Notes: generated by a model from the sequence alone, not told the origin. 64,000 nt of DNA from Branchiostoma floridae (GCF_000003815.2 NC_049992.1:10342755-10406754); one strand, 5' to 3'; counted from the stretch's first letter, positions 1 to 13,225 are shown. Numbers and translations: made by a program.

Positions 1-324
1 CGATCGATTTTCGCCAAATATGACGGGGGTATAAGGACGGAATGCCATGGTCCACTGTTCATTGTTCTTGTCGAAAAGAGCGGGCAATTCACGGGTACAA
101 GGAATCTGTAGATACTGTACATAGCACCAGGCATTTCTGTCACGACCAGTGGAAGACTAGCTCTTCAGTGAGCTCCCAATTTATATAGTTTGTTGTATGA
201 TGATGTTGTATCAATATACACTATCATTGTAAACTTACAACTTTTTACAAACTTTTCACTGCGCAGTTGACAACGTCACTCGGTGAAGTCACTATGTATA
301 ATTCGGCTTATGTTTACCTTAGAT

Positions 325-562
325 TTTAAACTGCCAAACCCGGATATATCCGGCACACATATACATGTCCAGTGTGCCGCACCCGGATATATCCGGGATA
401 GCGTATTCCCCCGAAGTAGCAACTTTGCGGGCATGTAGCGCACGAACCCCGGAAGTTAGGGACTTAGGCCTTGTTCGGGGGGTTCTTTTTGGAGGTCAGC
501 AGCCAACCCTGGCACTGATAGTGCTGAATTTTATAGTGCTGAAACTCTGGCAGTTTAAGGGT
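325..562. repeat. Fold-back (MITE-like) element with nested palindromes
   Basis: The ends carry the inverted sequence TTAAACTGCCA (near 326-337 and, reversed, near 549-559). Inside, the palindrome CCCGGATATATCCGG occurs twice (about 338-352 and 380-395), with the matching stretches CCGGCACAC and GTGTGCCG between them, so the left part folds on itself. No coding capacity is seen. The form fits a small non-autonomous DNA transposon; no family is assigned and no target-site duplication was established. Confidence 0.5.
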
Positions 563-1500
563 TAACTGAAATGTTGAATTCATTCATTCATGATGATGAT
601 TATAAAATAGGTCATTTGCACATGGCACTTCATATACGAGGAGAGGATTATGTACATGCGTGATGCTTCCTTCAAAGCTAGTTATGTCACTTGATGGACT
701 GAGGACGTAGTTTTTCGATTATAACGTTTATCACCCTTTTATATCACGGGAGTTCAAAATAAACGTAACCCTGGTGTAAATCTGCTAGACAAAACATGGT
801 CTTATATCGGAGTCTGATGGTTATCTGTATCTGTATCTACTATAGTATATAGCCGGTATGACCACCTTTCGGCGTAACACACCAGCTTCGCAGGCACGCG
901 GCGCGGCAGCAGCTGGTTATATTACACTGAACGACCCGTCACACCTAACTTTTGCACATTTATCTGCAAGCGTTCTTTAAAACTATCCAGAGATGCGCCT
1001 GTTGTGATTGGTGATAGCAAATTCCACTCTACGATAGTTTTGGAAAAGTACGAAGTTTTGAACGCATCAATCTTAGGTTGGTAATTCTGGTACTTGAAGG
1101 CATGAAGATACTAGTACCTTGCGTGGCCATGGGGATGTATGTCGCAGTGACCCAACCCGGCTATCTAGCGATGGTTTCCGGTTGGCCTAAGGCCAGAGAT
1201 TCTTCATATCATATATATAGATAATGACGCATTGAATTTGGCCCCCATCCCAAGAGGCACGTAAATATTCCGCTGCGAACAAACGATGAGTAACGACACG
1301 CGGCTGTGTCTTGTCATCCACGGAACAAGCGAGTAATCACCGTGACCGATGACAAATTATTTTACCCATCTTTTTTTTCGCGCTATCTCATTATTTTTGC
1401 ACTCTGCATAGGATGTCATCAATAAAACGTACTTGCTGTGGCCTTTAATACAGGTATTTTCAGGATTCCAGGTCTTGGACCATTGTTGCAGGTACCTGCT
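563..1500. other. Non-coding interval, nothing recognised
   Basis: No exon-like reading frame with plausible splice sites, no clear repeat and no RNA gene could be supported here. The same is true of 1-324. Confidence 0.5.
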
Positions 1501-1924
1501 GTGATGTTAGAAACCATAAACGTTATCCTTAAACGAAATTACAGTGGGACTATGTTATTTGTTCAAGAGCAAGGTTCAATCTTTCCATTGGTCGATCTAC
1601 TGCTAGTGCTAGATTGCTTTAAATGAAGCTACATGGATTTTCTATACACGACGTTTCAGCAGCTATCGCTCTGTTATGTACAATGTACATGTATTCTGAG
1701 TTCATGATTATCTCGTGGCAAACTTGGTATTTCAGTTAAGTGTTTTGTAAATTGCTGATAGGTCGTGTATAGAAAATCCATGTAGCTTAATTAAAAACAG
1801 TCTAGCACTAGCAGTATAGATCGACCAATGGAAAGATTAAATCTTTCTCTTGAACAAATCACGTAGTCCCACTGTGATTTCGTTTAAGTATAACATTTAT
1901 GGACATGGTCTCTAATAACATCAC
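1501..1924. repeat. Large imperfect inverted repeat, arms about 150 bp
   Basis: The left arm (1501-1651) and the reverse complement of the right arm (1762-1924) match along almost their whole length. Shared blocks include GTGATGTTA, TTAAACGAAAT, CAGTGGGACTA, TTTGTTCAAGAG, TTTCCATTGGTCGATCTA, CTGCTAGTGCTAGA and GCTACATGGATTTTCTATAC. The spacer is about 110 bp. Small indels and substitutions show that the arms have drifted. It is probably a fold-back transposon; a transcript through it would form a long hairpin. Confidence 0.85.
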
Positions 1925-4900
1925 AACAATTGTTTGTAGCTGACACGCATAAGATCCGTTCAGTATAATTATGCATAACCAGCTGCAGAACATCTTATCT
2001 TCTTTCACTCTGTGTTTGTTTGTATATTGTATATTCCAAGGTCAAAGAAGATCTGAAAGAACAAATATGAAGAATCTATTTTTCGGTATACCATATTCTG
2101 TGTGTTCAGTCATGTTCAACCTTCCTGGCCACTTAGATTCCACAATGAAGGCAACTTCCTTTGTATTTGGCCAAACTTTTTTTATTCGCACCCTTGCATC
2201 AGTTTAAGAGTTCCCATAGGATGCCAGCCATATAATCAAATCAACATGACCTAAGTTTATACATGGGAAAGACGCTGTGTGGGAGGTGGGTCTCGTATCC
2301 TTCGATCCAGTAGGAGGTAATATAAATTTCTCATTTTGTCGAGAAATGGGGCCAGATCGATACAAATGCGCGTGGGCTGTAATCCATTAAGGCTATGTGG
2401 CACAATGTCGGAATTATCGTGTCTCAAGCTTGTAATCCGTCGTGAACATCTATAGAAGTAGCTCAGAATCATTGCGCGCTTATGAATTGATTAGGCTCAG
2501 GTGAACTTAGAAACTTTGGTATGTAACACCTAGCCTTATCCTAACGCGAATCAAACTCGAGTTTAGAGTGTGTGGTAACAGTGAAGTCGTCAATTGATGC
2601 GTCCTTTTTAAGGCCCGGTAGGACGAGATCTTGGCCGCTGTCGCTCATTCTTGCACGCTGGTAGTAAACGTTGCACACATTCTTTTATAGGACTTTCAAA
2701 AGACCTATAGCGATTGTGAACGTGTTCTTTCATATCATTTACGACATTTTCAATGTTAGCGTTACGCTACGCAGGTCCATAGGTCGTTATTACCATTTAT
2801 CATCGTATTGTCACTCATTGAAGGGACATCCAAATGTCATAAAGCTTGACACCAACATCAGCAACAAAATACCTAACTCCAAGTATGCCATTTTTTGTTC
2901 AAGACGTTTTCTCGTGTATAACGTAAACCGTTCGGGAGCAAATGCCTAACTACGTAAACCGATAACACTATACAGTTAGCATACAAGCACGGCTCTGCAA
3001 AATCAGAGTCGTCTGAGCACTGCAAATAAATGCAGTGACATTGAAGGGCGCAGATACGGCTCCCAAAGCCACGGCGCTTTCACCTCAGCAAACCGCATAC
3101 ATATATTTGCCTTACTCTTTATCAGCCGTCGTCGCTGCAGTCGTTCGGGCTGATAAATCTGTTTGTCATCTCGGCGCCGCAGAGCCGTCAATCTAGGCAC
3201 AAAGCTGCGGGCTCTAAAAGCCATTGACAACGGACTATCGATACGTGCTTCTATTTATATATTCGACTCGTTCAACCATGTCATGTAGTGTAATATTTTT
3301 GTGATAAGGTATAAGGCCTTTCAGGAAAGATGTCGTGACAGTGCGATTAGCTAAAACTTTCAGAGAGAGGGAAAGAAAAACAAATCACGTATACACATGG
3401 TCAAAGATTTGGGCACAGTCTATCTTGACTTGACTTGTAAATTGAAAATATGTTGCTGAGTTTGTGTATTGTTCAAGGGGTTGTTGAAAATTTTACTCAC
3501 TTATATAGGTCAGGTTAGGATAATTCTGGGACATTCAAAACATGTCCCAACCCTGCCTCCTACAAAATATGCTTTTTGCAGAAACGAAAAATGAATTAAA
3601 GTTTATTCCAATGAATATGCATCAGGTATGGTTTTGAATTATTTGGGTCCGTTTTGTGTTTTTGCTGTATTTTACATTGAACTTTTTGTTCCATAAAACT
3701 GCCCGGAGGTCCCTTTGTGGAAATGACGTTAGCCTTAGCTGAGTTCTGGTGCTCCAAAAAGCGACAGACAAAACACAGAGGACATTCATTTTCCGGACTG
3801 CTGCAAGGCTTTGGGCAGGCGCATAGCAGGTTGTACATGTACTCACATCATTATAGAAACGCATGGTACCGCGTTCTTTTAAATTCCTAAACGAGTCCTC
3901 AATTAGTGGACCAACGACTTACAACGAAAGACTGAAAACCCGGGTAGCCGTATTTCGCGTTAGCGTGCAAATGGAGTTTTAAATCACGGGCTGATCGGCC
4001 GGGATTCAGATTCCATCCGAAAGCGGGATTGCGAGCACGCCACATGCAACATGACAACTGGCGGCAGCCTCCCGCACAGGGTTATGCGCCGCTGTGAGTT
4101 TTCATGTCCGTGAAAATGTCACATCTGCGCCGCCACCATCGACATGAACCATGCATCAGTGCCAATATTCATCTCAATAAAGATGTGGGAAATTACCCCT
4201 GAACATCTTACAAGCCTGCTTGCTTACATGTAACCCCATCCACGTTTTAAAAGTAGAGTTTAATCATTGCAGACAAGGGCTTAGCAAACACGCGGGGCCT
4301 CCTACATGATGACTGACCCGTCAGTATAGGTCACGTGACTCAACGGCCACCTGACATCAGTAATGGATCAAATGATGCTGGGAGACGTCCAGTCAAGTTT
4401 GACCCATAACTTGAGTCACGTGCGTGTAACGTCACCAGCTCTTCATAAATTAGAATTTATCAGGAAGCAGCATTTTGAAGTGATCTACTGTAGCTTCATG
4501 TTGTAGGTCCCAATATTTGTTGAAACTTATAATTAGAAATGAAACGTAGATTAATATATAAATATCAAGTGCATTCGACAACGTTACCATAGTAAAAACA
4601 CATGGGCGCCTCTGTTCCAGATTTTATTGGTCTGTTCTCTACAGTGATTGGTTGTTAGTTCTCGACCCATACATCAACTGCAAACGAGGCTAACCAACCA
4701 GTCATTCGCTTACAGTACTATATTTTGCTTGGAAATGTAGACCATGTCTATCCTAATAGCAGCAGTATAAAAGTTATCTACGCTAGGTTGTGAAATTGTA
4801 ATAGTTAAGTACGTCACACACTGGTATTCGATGCTTTGAAACACACGATTCGTGTTTAGGTCATGCATAGCAGCTAGCAACTTCATTTCTCGGCTTTCAG

Positions 4901-7129
4901 ATTAGTCACGCAAGGTGAAACGAAGCCATTGGGGGCGGACAACAAATATTATGGGTGCCATGGGTTCGTCACTGTGGAAATGTAACTATGGAAATGTATT
5001 GTAAATCAAAAATTACCATGTCTTTTTGACACCGTACAAATGTATATTGCTATCATGATGATTGTTGTCAAATTTTCTAAACAAGATAACAAGACTTCCA
5101 TTCTGCCTGTACAACCCTCTATAGACCATCCTTCAGGAGTACGAATTTCTAGGAAGTAAAGGGACGAGCCATTTCACATCGTGTGAAGTGGTGTAACGAG
5201 CATGGTATGGTGGTATTTCGTCCACTGAGACTAGAGAAGACAAACATTTATGTCTTTACAAATTTGCAGTTTTTATAAGACGATTTCGTATGTATTAAAG
5301 AAAATAATTTCGACGTCACTACCTTTAGTTCTACCGTCCGAATAATCTGTCCCCTGATTCTCCATCATGATATATTTGTGACTTGTGAGTAATTCCACCT
5401 GATCATTTGTCATATTTCTCTCAGGACACGAGGGATTGTACGATATTTCACCGGGACCATTGGCGTACGGAAGGGGAAGGTTTTCCTACATTTCCTGTGG
5501 TAGAGCTCAAGGGGTCGGCAATGTTAATGCGTGTTTAGTTGTGTAATTTATATTCCTCACCAGGCAGCCTAAACGACTCTCGATAGTTTAGTGCCCCTCG
5601 TAAGGACGTAGAAATACACTAACAAGGGCATGGCAATTAGATTATGAAGAGTCCTTGCCGGAAGGAATGAATACAAATGTGTTATTTACACATTTACGAA
5701 TCGATTTAGAATGTTTTTTTCTGAATCTGGATGAAATTTGACCTTCCGTAAGGTCAGCGGTGCCCACCTTTAGGCCGGTGATTGCAAAAACAGTGATGTT
5801 ATTCTGAACAATGAAATCAGATGGGCACATCGCTCTTCATTAAATGACGTCATGCCGTATGTACTAGTAGAGGAGGACATGATTACAAGATAACATGTAT
5901 TTCATTGGTAAAACTTCAAGCTGACAAGAAGGACTTTCGCGAACTAAGCAAATTTCGGTCCAAACATTGTAGTAAAAGTCAAGAATTCATTTCAGCCATC
6001 AGACAGTATTACAAAATATATAATGTATATTTGAAATGAAGTTATTACGAATATGACTTCTTTATGTTCTCCCTGCGTGTATCATGTTCCATACCTAAAT
6101 TTATTTGCTAGTCAACATTTGCTAGTCATGAATCTGTAATTATGAATATATACCAATTGCTGGAGAGTTAGAAAATTGTTTTACTGATAATGGTATACAA
6201 AAAAATGTACTGGATTGAGCATCACTTTGAAAAACTCGAGAATAATAGTTTTGCTTTGGTTAGACCCTCTGTATGTTAAAATAAAGCTTCTATATTGGAT
6301 CAATATCGTACAATCCCTTCGTGACACACTATTGACTAGATATAACCTGATATTGGTTCACTCTGTTGTATAGTTCTATTGAATACCACATACAAATGGC
6401 AGGAGTTTGCTTCATAGATACATGTGTGTAGAAGATCAAAGCTCTGTTATAAGTCTTTGCTGAGAGATTCTCTCCATATCTATTCACAGATCTACAAATA
6501 AATAGATGAGACACGCCATGACTATATGTCCAAAAAAATAAGCATCTAGAGTTTAATCTCTACAAAAATAGTTCTACTTCTCAAAATTGGTTTTGGAGAA
6601 TTCTTCCAGGAATTGCCGTGTTTTATCTGTTCGTGTGGCACCCATCTAGTGTGTTTTACAGCACTATCATTGCAGTGGGTTTGTATATGTCTATTCCAAG
6701 ACATTACCGGGGACATGTTTGAGCATTTCTAACTTGATGTTTAAGACCTTTCTTACATTAAAATCTACATCATGCAGCTGTAGCAATTTCGAAAGATTTT
6801 GGGGTCATAATGAAATAGACAGTAATTGTATGAATTTTAGTTGTTAATGTTAACTCCTTCAATTCATAAGACTTTAAGGTGAAATGTCGTTTGTCTTTTT
6901 GAATTTTTAATTCTACAGCAGAGGAAGATGTTATGGTACAGGTCCAAAACGTTCATTTATGGTGCATCGATGAAATATTGCAAAATGTTCGAATATTTTA
7001 CAAGAAATGCTCGAAACACTCCCTAATAGTGTCTTGGAAAGGATTATACCTGAACTCTTTGCTTGGAAAATTATCACCTCGTTATATCGCAGGGCCTCCT
7101 ATCATCGCACCGGAAGCTGTGTGCTGACG
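1925..7129. other. Long non-coding interval
   Basis: Reading frames here are short, AT-rich and lack conserved motifs or convincing splice signals. The only structured element noted is the pair of CACGTG palindromes near 4330-4422. No gene could be supported. Confidence 0.5.
4330..4422. promoter_or_regulatory. Inverted pair of CACGTG E-box motifs
   Basis: GTCACGTGACTCAA at 4330-4343 is mirrored by TTGAGTCACGTG at 4411-4422, so the two halves are inverted copies about 70 bp apart. The left half contains GTCACGTGAC, which matches the CLEAR-type motif bound by bHLH-zip factors of the TFE/USF class. Binding is an inference from the motif only, and no transcription start can be tied to it. Confidence 0.3.
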
Positions 7130-7281
7130 TCACCGGAAGTCTGACGAGGTGACTGCGCTAGTAAATCTGACCCAGATTGTGTCGTCTGCATCTCTAACTG
7201 CTGAGACAGTCGGCGGCTCGTCGGGCTGCCGTCCGGCCTCACGAGTCGTGGGGGTCGTCGTTAACACAGGGGAGATTGTGG
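7130..7281 (-). CDS. Candidate 3' terminal exon of the 9795-10569 membrane-protein gene
   Basis: On the minus strand a pyrimidine-rich acceptor ending TTTTGTTTCAG precedes 7281. The two bases CC complete a codon, so the acceptor is phase 1 and fits the phase-1 donor at 9795. The frame reads about 50 residues, rich in Thr and Pro at first (TISPVLTTTPTTREAGR), and stops with TGA at 7130-7132. Joined to 9795-10569 it gives 927 bases, 308 residues, with the tail outside the cell if the protein is type II. The exon pairing is inferred from phase and strand. No homologue is recognised and no poly(A) signal was found close downstream. Confidence 0.4.
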
Positions 7282-7560
7282 CTGAAACAAAAGACAACAA
7301 AAACATATCATCACGTCCTCGTAAATATATCATGATCACATGTAGGTAACGAATTGTGTTTATAACGTTGACGACATACTGGTATTCTGTCAGTCGTGTC
7401 AGATCGTTGTCGGCAACACAGGAGCCTGAGATTGTGGCTGAAACAAAAGGACAACAGAATTTACAGAAACATGTCATCACGTCCTTATACTTATATAATC
7501 TATATCACATGTAGGTAACGAATTGTGTATATAACGTTGCCGACAAACTGGTATTCTGTG
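7263..7560 (-). repeat. Tandem duplication covering a splice acceptor
   Basis: A segment near 7263-7390 is repeated near 7414-7560. Shared blocks read GATTGTGGCTGAAACAAAA, ACATGTAGGTAACGAATTGT and ACTGGTATTCTGT on the plus strand. Each copy holds the same acceptor (minus strand TTTTGTTTCAG followed by CCACAATCTC), giving possible exon starts at 7281 and 7437. These lie 156 bases apart, a multiple of three, and the frame is open between them. Confidence 0.8.
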
Positions 7561-9794
7561 CGTGTCTGCGTAGTTTTATAGGTCTGTGGATCTGTAAAGG
7601 AGTTTGGGACTGACATAAACTTAAACATGATTGCAAAGCATTCATTTTGTTCAGTATCACTGGCCTGCAGAAGAAATTGAAAACGGGGTATGCCTTTAAG
7701 ATGATAACATCCATGTAATGCTTGCCTGGGCAATTTGATGTAACATTTTGATGCGCAGGGAAGGTTTGTTGGCAGCTCTTCGTGAATCAATGGAGCAATT
7801 TTGTCAAAACAAATCGGCAAGTCGGACGGTACGGAAAGGATGGACTTGAAAGAAATCTAATCAGACAGGAAGGATAGGCGTGGACTAATTTTTTGAAAAG
7901 TCATTTCAGGAAGAGGTTAGAGACGCTGGTTACATTTTCTGTCCACTTCCGAACGTTTTTAAATTGATTTTTGATGCCAGCTTGCTATGGGGGCAGTTTC
8001 ATGGAAAATTTATTACATGTAAGTCCCGTCGTGTAATCAGCTCTCTTATGTGACGCTAATGGGGAAGATTGACGTCACGAACAATTCCACTCGCGCCCTA
8101 TCTCTGGAGCTCTGAGCTCGCACTTCGGCTTAATGGCGTCGGAATGCTCGCTGTGCATACAAGACCGGGACGAGGGGAGACCGAACGTGAAATTAGTATT
8201 CTGTCGAGGCTTGAGAACTAAGTCAGACGTAGGTTTGCGTTTGACTGTTTTTGGCGTATCCTATGTGACCTGTGAGTTGGGTCGGCGCATGAAAACGGTT
8301 GGAGGAGGTCTATTCCTGGCCGGATTTAGCCAGGATTACCGGTAGACAGAACGTTGACGTCGGTGAAAACATGTCTGTGCATCGACAGACTCCCGACTTT
8401 GCAAATTGTAATCCAGGAATCCATCACAATGGGGGAAAGATAGCATCTTGTTTGACTGCTCCCAACTGTTCTTTCATGCGAATAGTTTGTTCAGAACTAA
8501 TCCAATGTCAGCGCGACCATCTGTAACGTACCCAACCGGAGTACTCTATCATTAATTAGCGGTGAATTAAAGGTCACTAGGCATACAGAGGACATTTATT
8601 TCGCTGGCATGTGCAATCAGTACATGTATCTTATATTTAGAAGACAACTACATAGATCATTTTCCCTGTTACATAATTCTGCTCCGCGATATGTGCTTAT
8701 TCTAGAGTCAATCAACTAACGCATGGTCTTTCTGATGTCAATTCTGTACGTTTGGGAACGTATCTGCTCATCACGAATTAATTTTTCTCGACTGTAGCTA
8801 GAGGTCGGAGAAAATTGGCCGCTGTGGGACCAAGCTGAGCATTGGGGTTATGTATATAGAACGTCAGTAAAGGGTGGATCATTCCACTAGAGTCTTGCGC
8901 AAAAGTACAAGATTCAATGAGAGAGACGGTGCGTTCCAATCATTGAACATGCCATTAAATTGTGTTATTCTTCTTTTCTTGGAGTGTTTGAAATCACTTG
9001 CGTTGCTTACATATATAACCATACATTCGTGCCAAATCCATCACTCTGCTGCACGGATGCCCTTTCGCAGCATTTCCATTTCACTTGATGTGTTTTAAAA
9101 TTGCAATGATGAGAAGCGCCACACTTTATCTCTCCCTTTGACATTGCAATGACAGAATAGTTTGTTTTCATTAACCTATGAGTCACCACGACGGAATTCC
9201 TGCGGGCCTACTGTTCCGCTTTCCGGGTGAATTATGGTGTATGGCTTCTTTGAATTTCAACACGAGTGGGCATATATTTCCGCCATCCTATTCAGAATAT
9301 TTCACGTCATCTTTCCTTTTCAATCACCTTTCTTAGACGAACATAGTAAATCAAGGCTTTATCTACGTACACACGTACACACGCAAGGGTGCACGTATTT
9401 CAGGGGCTTGAAGAGAATCAAAAACACGCCAAGGATGGGTACAGATTAGTCTAGAAGCACGGACATCGACTGAGTGGACATCGACTGAAGAAAACTCACC
9501 ATGCCACGTGCTTTTGCATCAAGGCTGACCGGAAGTTCCGTTACAAATGTCTTGACAACTCCCTCTCCCTTTAACGCAAAAGACAGAATGTTTGTGACAA
9601 TACTGGGCCCGGGGAAAATTTGTTTTATCACATTATACTACCTAGGTTTAGCCAATACTCTAGAAAACTACATTTCTATCTAACACCAATGTATGAAATG
9701 GATGGGGGCAGTGAGTACTTTTGGGCATCATATGAGCTTATTTGTAGTAAGCTGTACGTCCTAATATTTTGATTCTCTTTCATGAATAACGTAC
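7282..9794 (-). other. Probable intron of the 10569-7130 gene
   Basis: This is the stretch between the phase-1 donor at 9795 (CAG/GTACGT) and the phase-1 acceptor at 7281. It holds the second acceptor copy at 7437, a TGACGTCA palindrome at 8070-8077, and a short minus-strand exon-like stretch (about 9502-9610) that ends in a good donor (ATG/GTGAGT) but has the wrong acceptor phase for this gene. No other gene could be supported. Confidence 0.35.
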
Positions 9795-10569
9795 CTGGTA
9801 AACTGCTGTTGATCATGTTGTACTTGTGGTAGACGTACACAGCGCCGATGATGTTTCCTACCACGATGATGACGATCAGAACTATGGTAAGAGTGCAGCC
9901 GTCACAATATCTGCGTTCCTTGGATCGCGTTTCAGCACCACGGCTACCCACAGTTACTACAGACTCTTTACTTTCAGTACCGGATGTCTTTTGTGTTTGC
10001 GTGTCATCCTTGTTGTTCTCCTCGCTGTCAAAAACAACCAAATGCGGCTGGTCGTACCGTTGCTGTACCAACGCGTAAGGTACCTCGAATGTGAAGACGA
10101 TAGGTTTTTGTGGTTCTTGCGTACTTCCTAATTTCGTGCAAGCTTCACTCTCACAGCTCTCCACGCCTGAGTCGTTGGCTCTCTGAGGTTTGATGATCGG
10201 TGGATGCGGTTCCGGAGGCATTAGGTACTGTAGATTCTGCGTCTCTGGGATGTGTACGACCGCAGTCGTGGCCTGTTTGGCCGAGGAGATCTCGTAGGCC
10301 GTCGGCACTCGCGCTCGGGAAGACTTGAGGGAGCTGTCGCTGATATCTAGTTCTGTTGGCCGCCTTGGCTGTGTTTTCAGTCCGCTTAGTGGCTCGGTCT
10401 GGTGATCAGTACCATTCTGTGTCACAAACCCGGGGAGACAGACGTCCCCTGGCGTCAACACACCAGGGTCCAGGTTGGGAGATCCTTCTGCAGGTGAAAT
10501 TTCCAGGTTGTCCATCTTGACTTTGCCCCTCCCCTTCTTTTCTGGCATCTCTTTCGTCGTTTCCCGCAT
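9795..10569 (-). CDS. First coding exon of a type II membrane protein (unknown family)
   Basis: The frame opens with ATG at 10569 and runs 258 codons to a consensus donor CAG/GTACGT at 9795, phase 1. Residues 1-220 are hydrophilic, rich in Pro, Ser, Thr, Glu and Gln, and have no signal peptide. The sequence KERRYCDGC then precedes one hydrophobic helix at about 226-247 (TIVLIVIIVVGNIIGAVYVY), followed by a dozen extracellular residues with an NSS glycosylation site. Basic residues before the helix put the N-terminus in the cytoplasm, so a type II topology is likely. The helix resembles that of 17974-18295 (CxGC...VGNxxG), which suggests paralogues. The ectodomain lies in a downstream exon, probably 7130-7281. 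The function is not known. Confidence 0.7.
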
Positions 10570-11836
10570 ACTTGTACGCTGTCCAAGGTACGTACCGGTG
10601 GCGAATAGCTGCTTCCTACGCTTGTCCTTGCTTGTGCCCCGTTCGTACTAGTCTGGCTGATACAATGACAGATCGAACAGAATGCCGGTACCCTGTATCA
10701 TATACAACGGCTATGTACAAGGGAAGTGATGAAACATCGGTACATCTGGCGGTAAGGGTGGGGGGGCAGCTTTCTCCCAAGAGGCACGACTGAAATGTTC
10801 CCTGGCGAGGGAAGGACCACGTAATGAGATTGCGGGTGTTCGATCTCACTGTGCCCCCTCTCCCTGCAGTGCCTCTTCCACTGTGTGATCTTCCGGTGCC
10901 CGATGAATCGGAAGCCTACTCACGTGCTCGGATGCAAAGGACGCTGGAGCCGGAAAGTGGAATGGGGCGATGATAGGGCATGTTCTCAGTCAGAAGGAGC
11001 CGAATTACTGCCAATGTGATACTTGCTTGTATATGTATATATATAGATGTAGATAGTACTGACTATAGGTGGGGATTGCGGTAATTTATGTTGCTTCGCA
11101 ACAAAGAACTAGCAAGGGATTAGTGAACTAAATCAAAACTCTACGTACAGATAATGAGTCTGCCCTGACTTCTATGAATAATCAGTTTCGCATTATCAAT
11201 TATGACAAACCAATTTGACGCTGCCATGATTTCTAAATATACGTATACTTCAGATATGTTAATGAACTACACCGTAGTCACCTTGTATGCACCAAGAATT
11301 CTGACAGGTGAATCGACGGAAAGATTATTTCAGATTAATTCCGTGCCATGTCTTGTTACAAAGGAATTCTATTTTCTAATATCATGTTACATAAATGGAA
11401 CGGAATGGAAAAAATAAGATATTCAAATAGACTGATCTATTTGGAAATGTTGAATATGATTAACGTTGCGATCCTCTAGACATAACGTCACAAATCAAAC
11501 AATCAAGTACAGACACAATCAATACTAGTCATGCAATGTGAAACCTTAATTGCAATATCTCTTCATTTCCCAACAGTAGCCTAGGTACCTTTTAGCTTTC
11601 AAACTTTTGAATGAATCATAGGTCTGACTTATAAGCACATTAAAAGTGTAACATAACAAAACACTTTCTCTTGTCTAAAGGACTTCATTGCATCATGGGT
11701 GTAGCATGAGCATGCTTGCTTGATCATTTGATACAATCATGAAACAGTATTGTAGACTTGACCCCCCCCCCCTCTTCGTAGATATCACAGCAATTGTAGT
11801 TTCTGGATCTCCGAATCTTTGCATAGCTACAATATA

Positions 11837-11890
<54 letters not shown>

Positions 11891-13225
11891 AATGTAGAAG
11901 CATCACCAGAATAAATCCAAATTATCTACTCCTATCATTTATCATTGTGTGATTGATGGTTGTTTATAATCCATTTAAGTGGATTCGTGATAAAACAAAT
12001 GCCTGCAATGAATTTTTGCCAGTAATTGTGACCGTTTGGTGACCACCACAAAAATCCTTCTTACCGATATCATTTTTGTGAGACTGAAAAAAACGTCAAC
12101 GACTTTCTATTTGGCACTGCAAATGAAGCAGTATGAAAGCAATGTTGTGACAAGCATTCCCACCCACTTCTAGCGGAATACAGAGACCAGAAAACGCGGC
12201 CCATTTACACTTTCAACTAGCGATCAATCACTGGCGGCCGGCAGAGACAAGGCAAGGTGACTTCGACTGTTCCAATGTCAGATAAGCCTGCACGCTGAGA
12301 TTCCTACCCCGCATGCGTCATAACGAATGACCTTTGACCCATACAACGATACTGTCGTCTGTCATTCTGCAAACTGGTGAAAATGTCACGTTTTCTCACA
12401 GCTAAGAAGGTGATGCCCTCTAAAATCTATCCGAAGACAGTGATCGCTTAGAATTCTCACTGCAGCTTTGCAGACCAGATATCAGTTAAGTCGATGATAC
12501 TAACAATATCACGGCAAACTTATCAACCTGTCTTTGGATTATGGTCGATCAGAATGTTACTGGCTGTTGTCAAAGAACGACATCGAAAGGACATCTGAAC
12601 TGAAGTGATAGGCAGCCTGCTTGAAAAGGGCTGAGCAGCAGTCTTTCCACGCATCGTTTTGTCGTCACATAATCTACCAATGACGTAGATGGAGAAGGCC
12701 ACGAAGTGTAAGTTCTATGGATGACGTCCGCTCCGTTTCAATCTGAAACGTTTTAACGCCAGGGTCCCTACAAGTAGGACCATCGGACCTAAGATATACT
12801 CTTGCTTGTTGTCCACATACGAAGTGTTTAGCTAATTTTCATTTCTTACCAGATAAGGTTTTATAAATCATCTCAAAGGCTGTACTAAAAGCAGGACGAC
12901 AACCGTTGGGACGGCACAGATCTTGATTACATGAGTTGTGAAAGGTGACGTGGTAGTTATGACAGTCAAACTTCGCTCAAGCTTAACATGGCATAGTAGT
13001 AAGTAATCATAACGTAAATGTCAAGATTTACATGTTAGAACGCACCTGTCAGCATATTGACGACATTAGATAACAGGAGGTACATAGCATAGCGGTGAAT
13101 ACAAAGGTCTTTCGGTACGGTATTGGTGTTGGAAGGATAACTGCATTCAGAACCAAGCATATGATAGCATCTAATTTTTCGTTCAAAAATCAGTTGAATA
13201 GGCATTGTAGGTTCAATTCACTGGT
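10570..13225. other. Non-coding interval
   Basis: This holds a C-run (11761-11772) and a (TA)n tract but no supported gene. Upstream exons or the promoter of the minus-strand gene at 9795-10569 should lie in its left part. Confidence 0.45.
11838..11887. repeat. (TA)n microsatellite
   Basis: An uninterrupted run of about 24 TA units. A second, interrupted TA/TG tract lies at about 15270-15307. Confidence 0.95.

Noticed and set aside
8133-8526. Plus-strand frames starting with MASECSLCIQDRDEG in a locally GC-richer stretch near a TGACGTCA motif
   Set aside because: No donor of good quality, no motif and no partner exon; it could be a first exon but the sequence alone does not show it.
9446-9631. 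Exon-like minus stretch (VVKTFVTELPVSLDAKARG) with donor ATG/GTGAGT
   Set aside because: Its only acceptor (CCCAG at about 9611) is phase 2 and does not fit the phase-1 donor at 9795; a plus-strand frame overlaps it. Kept as a remark in the intron entry only.
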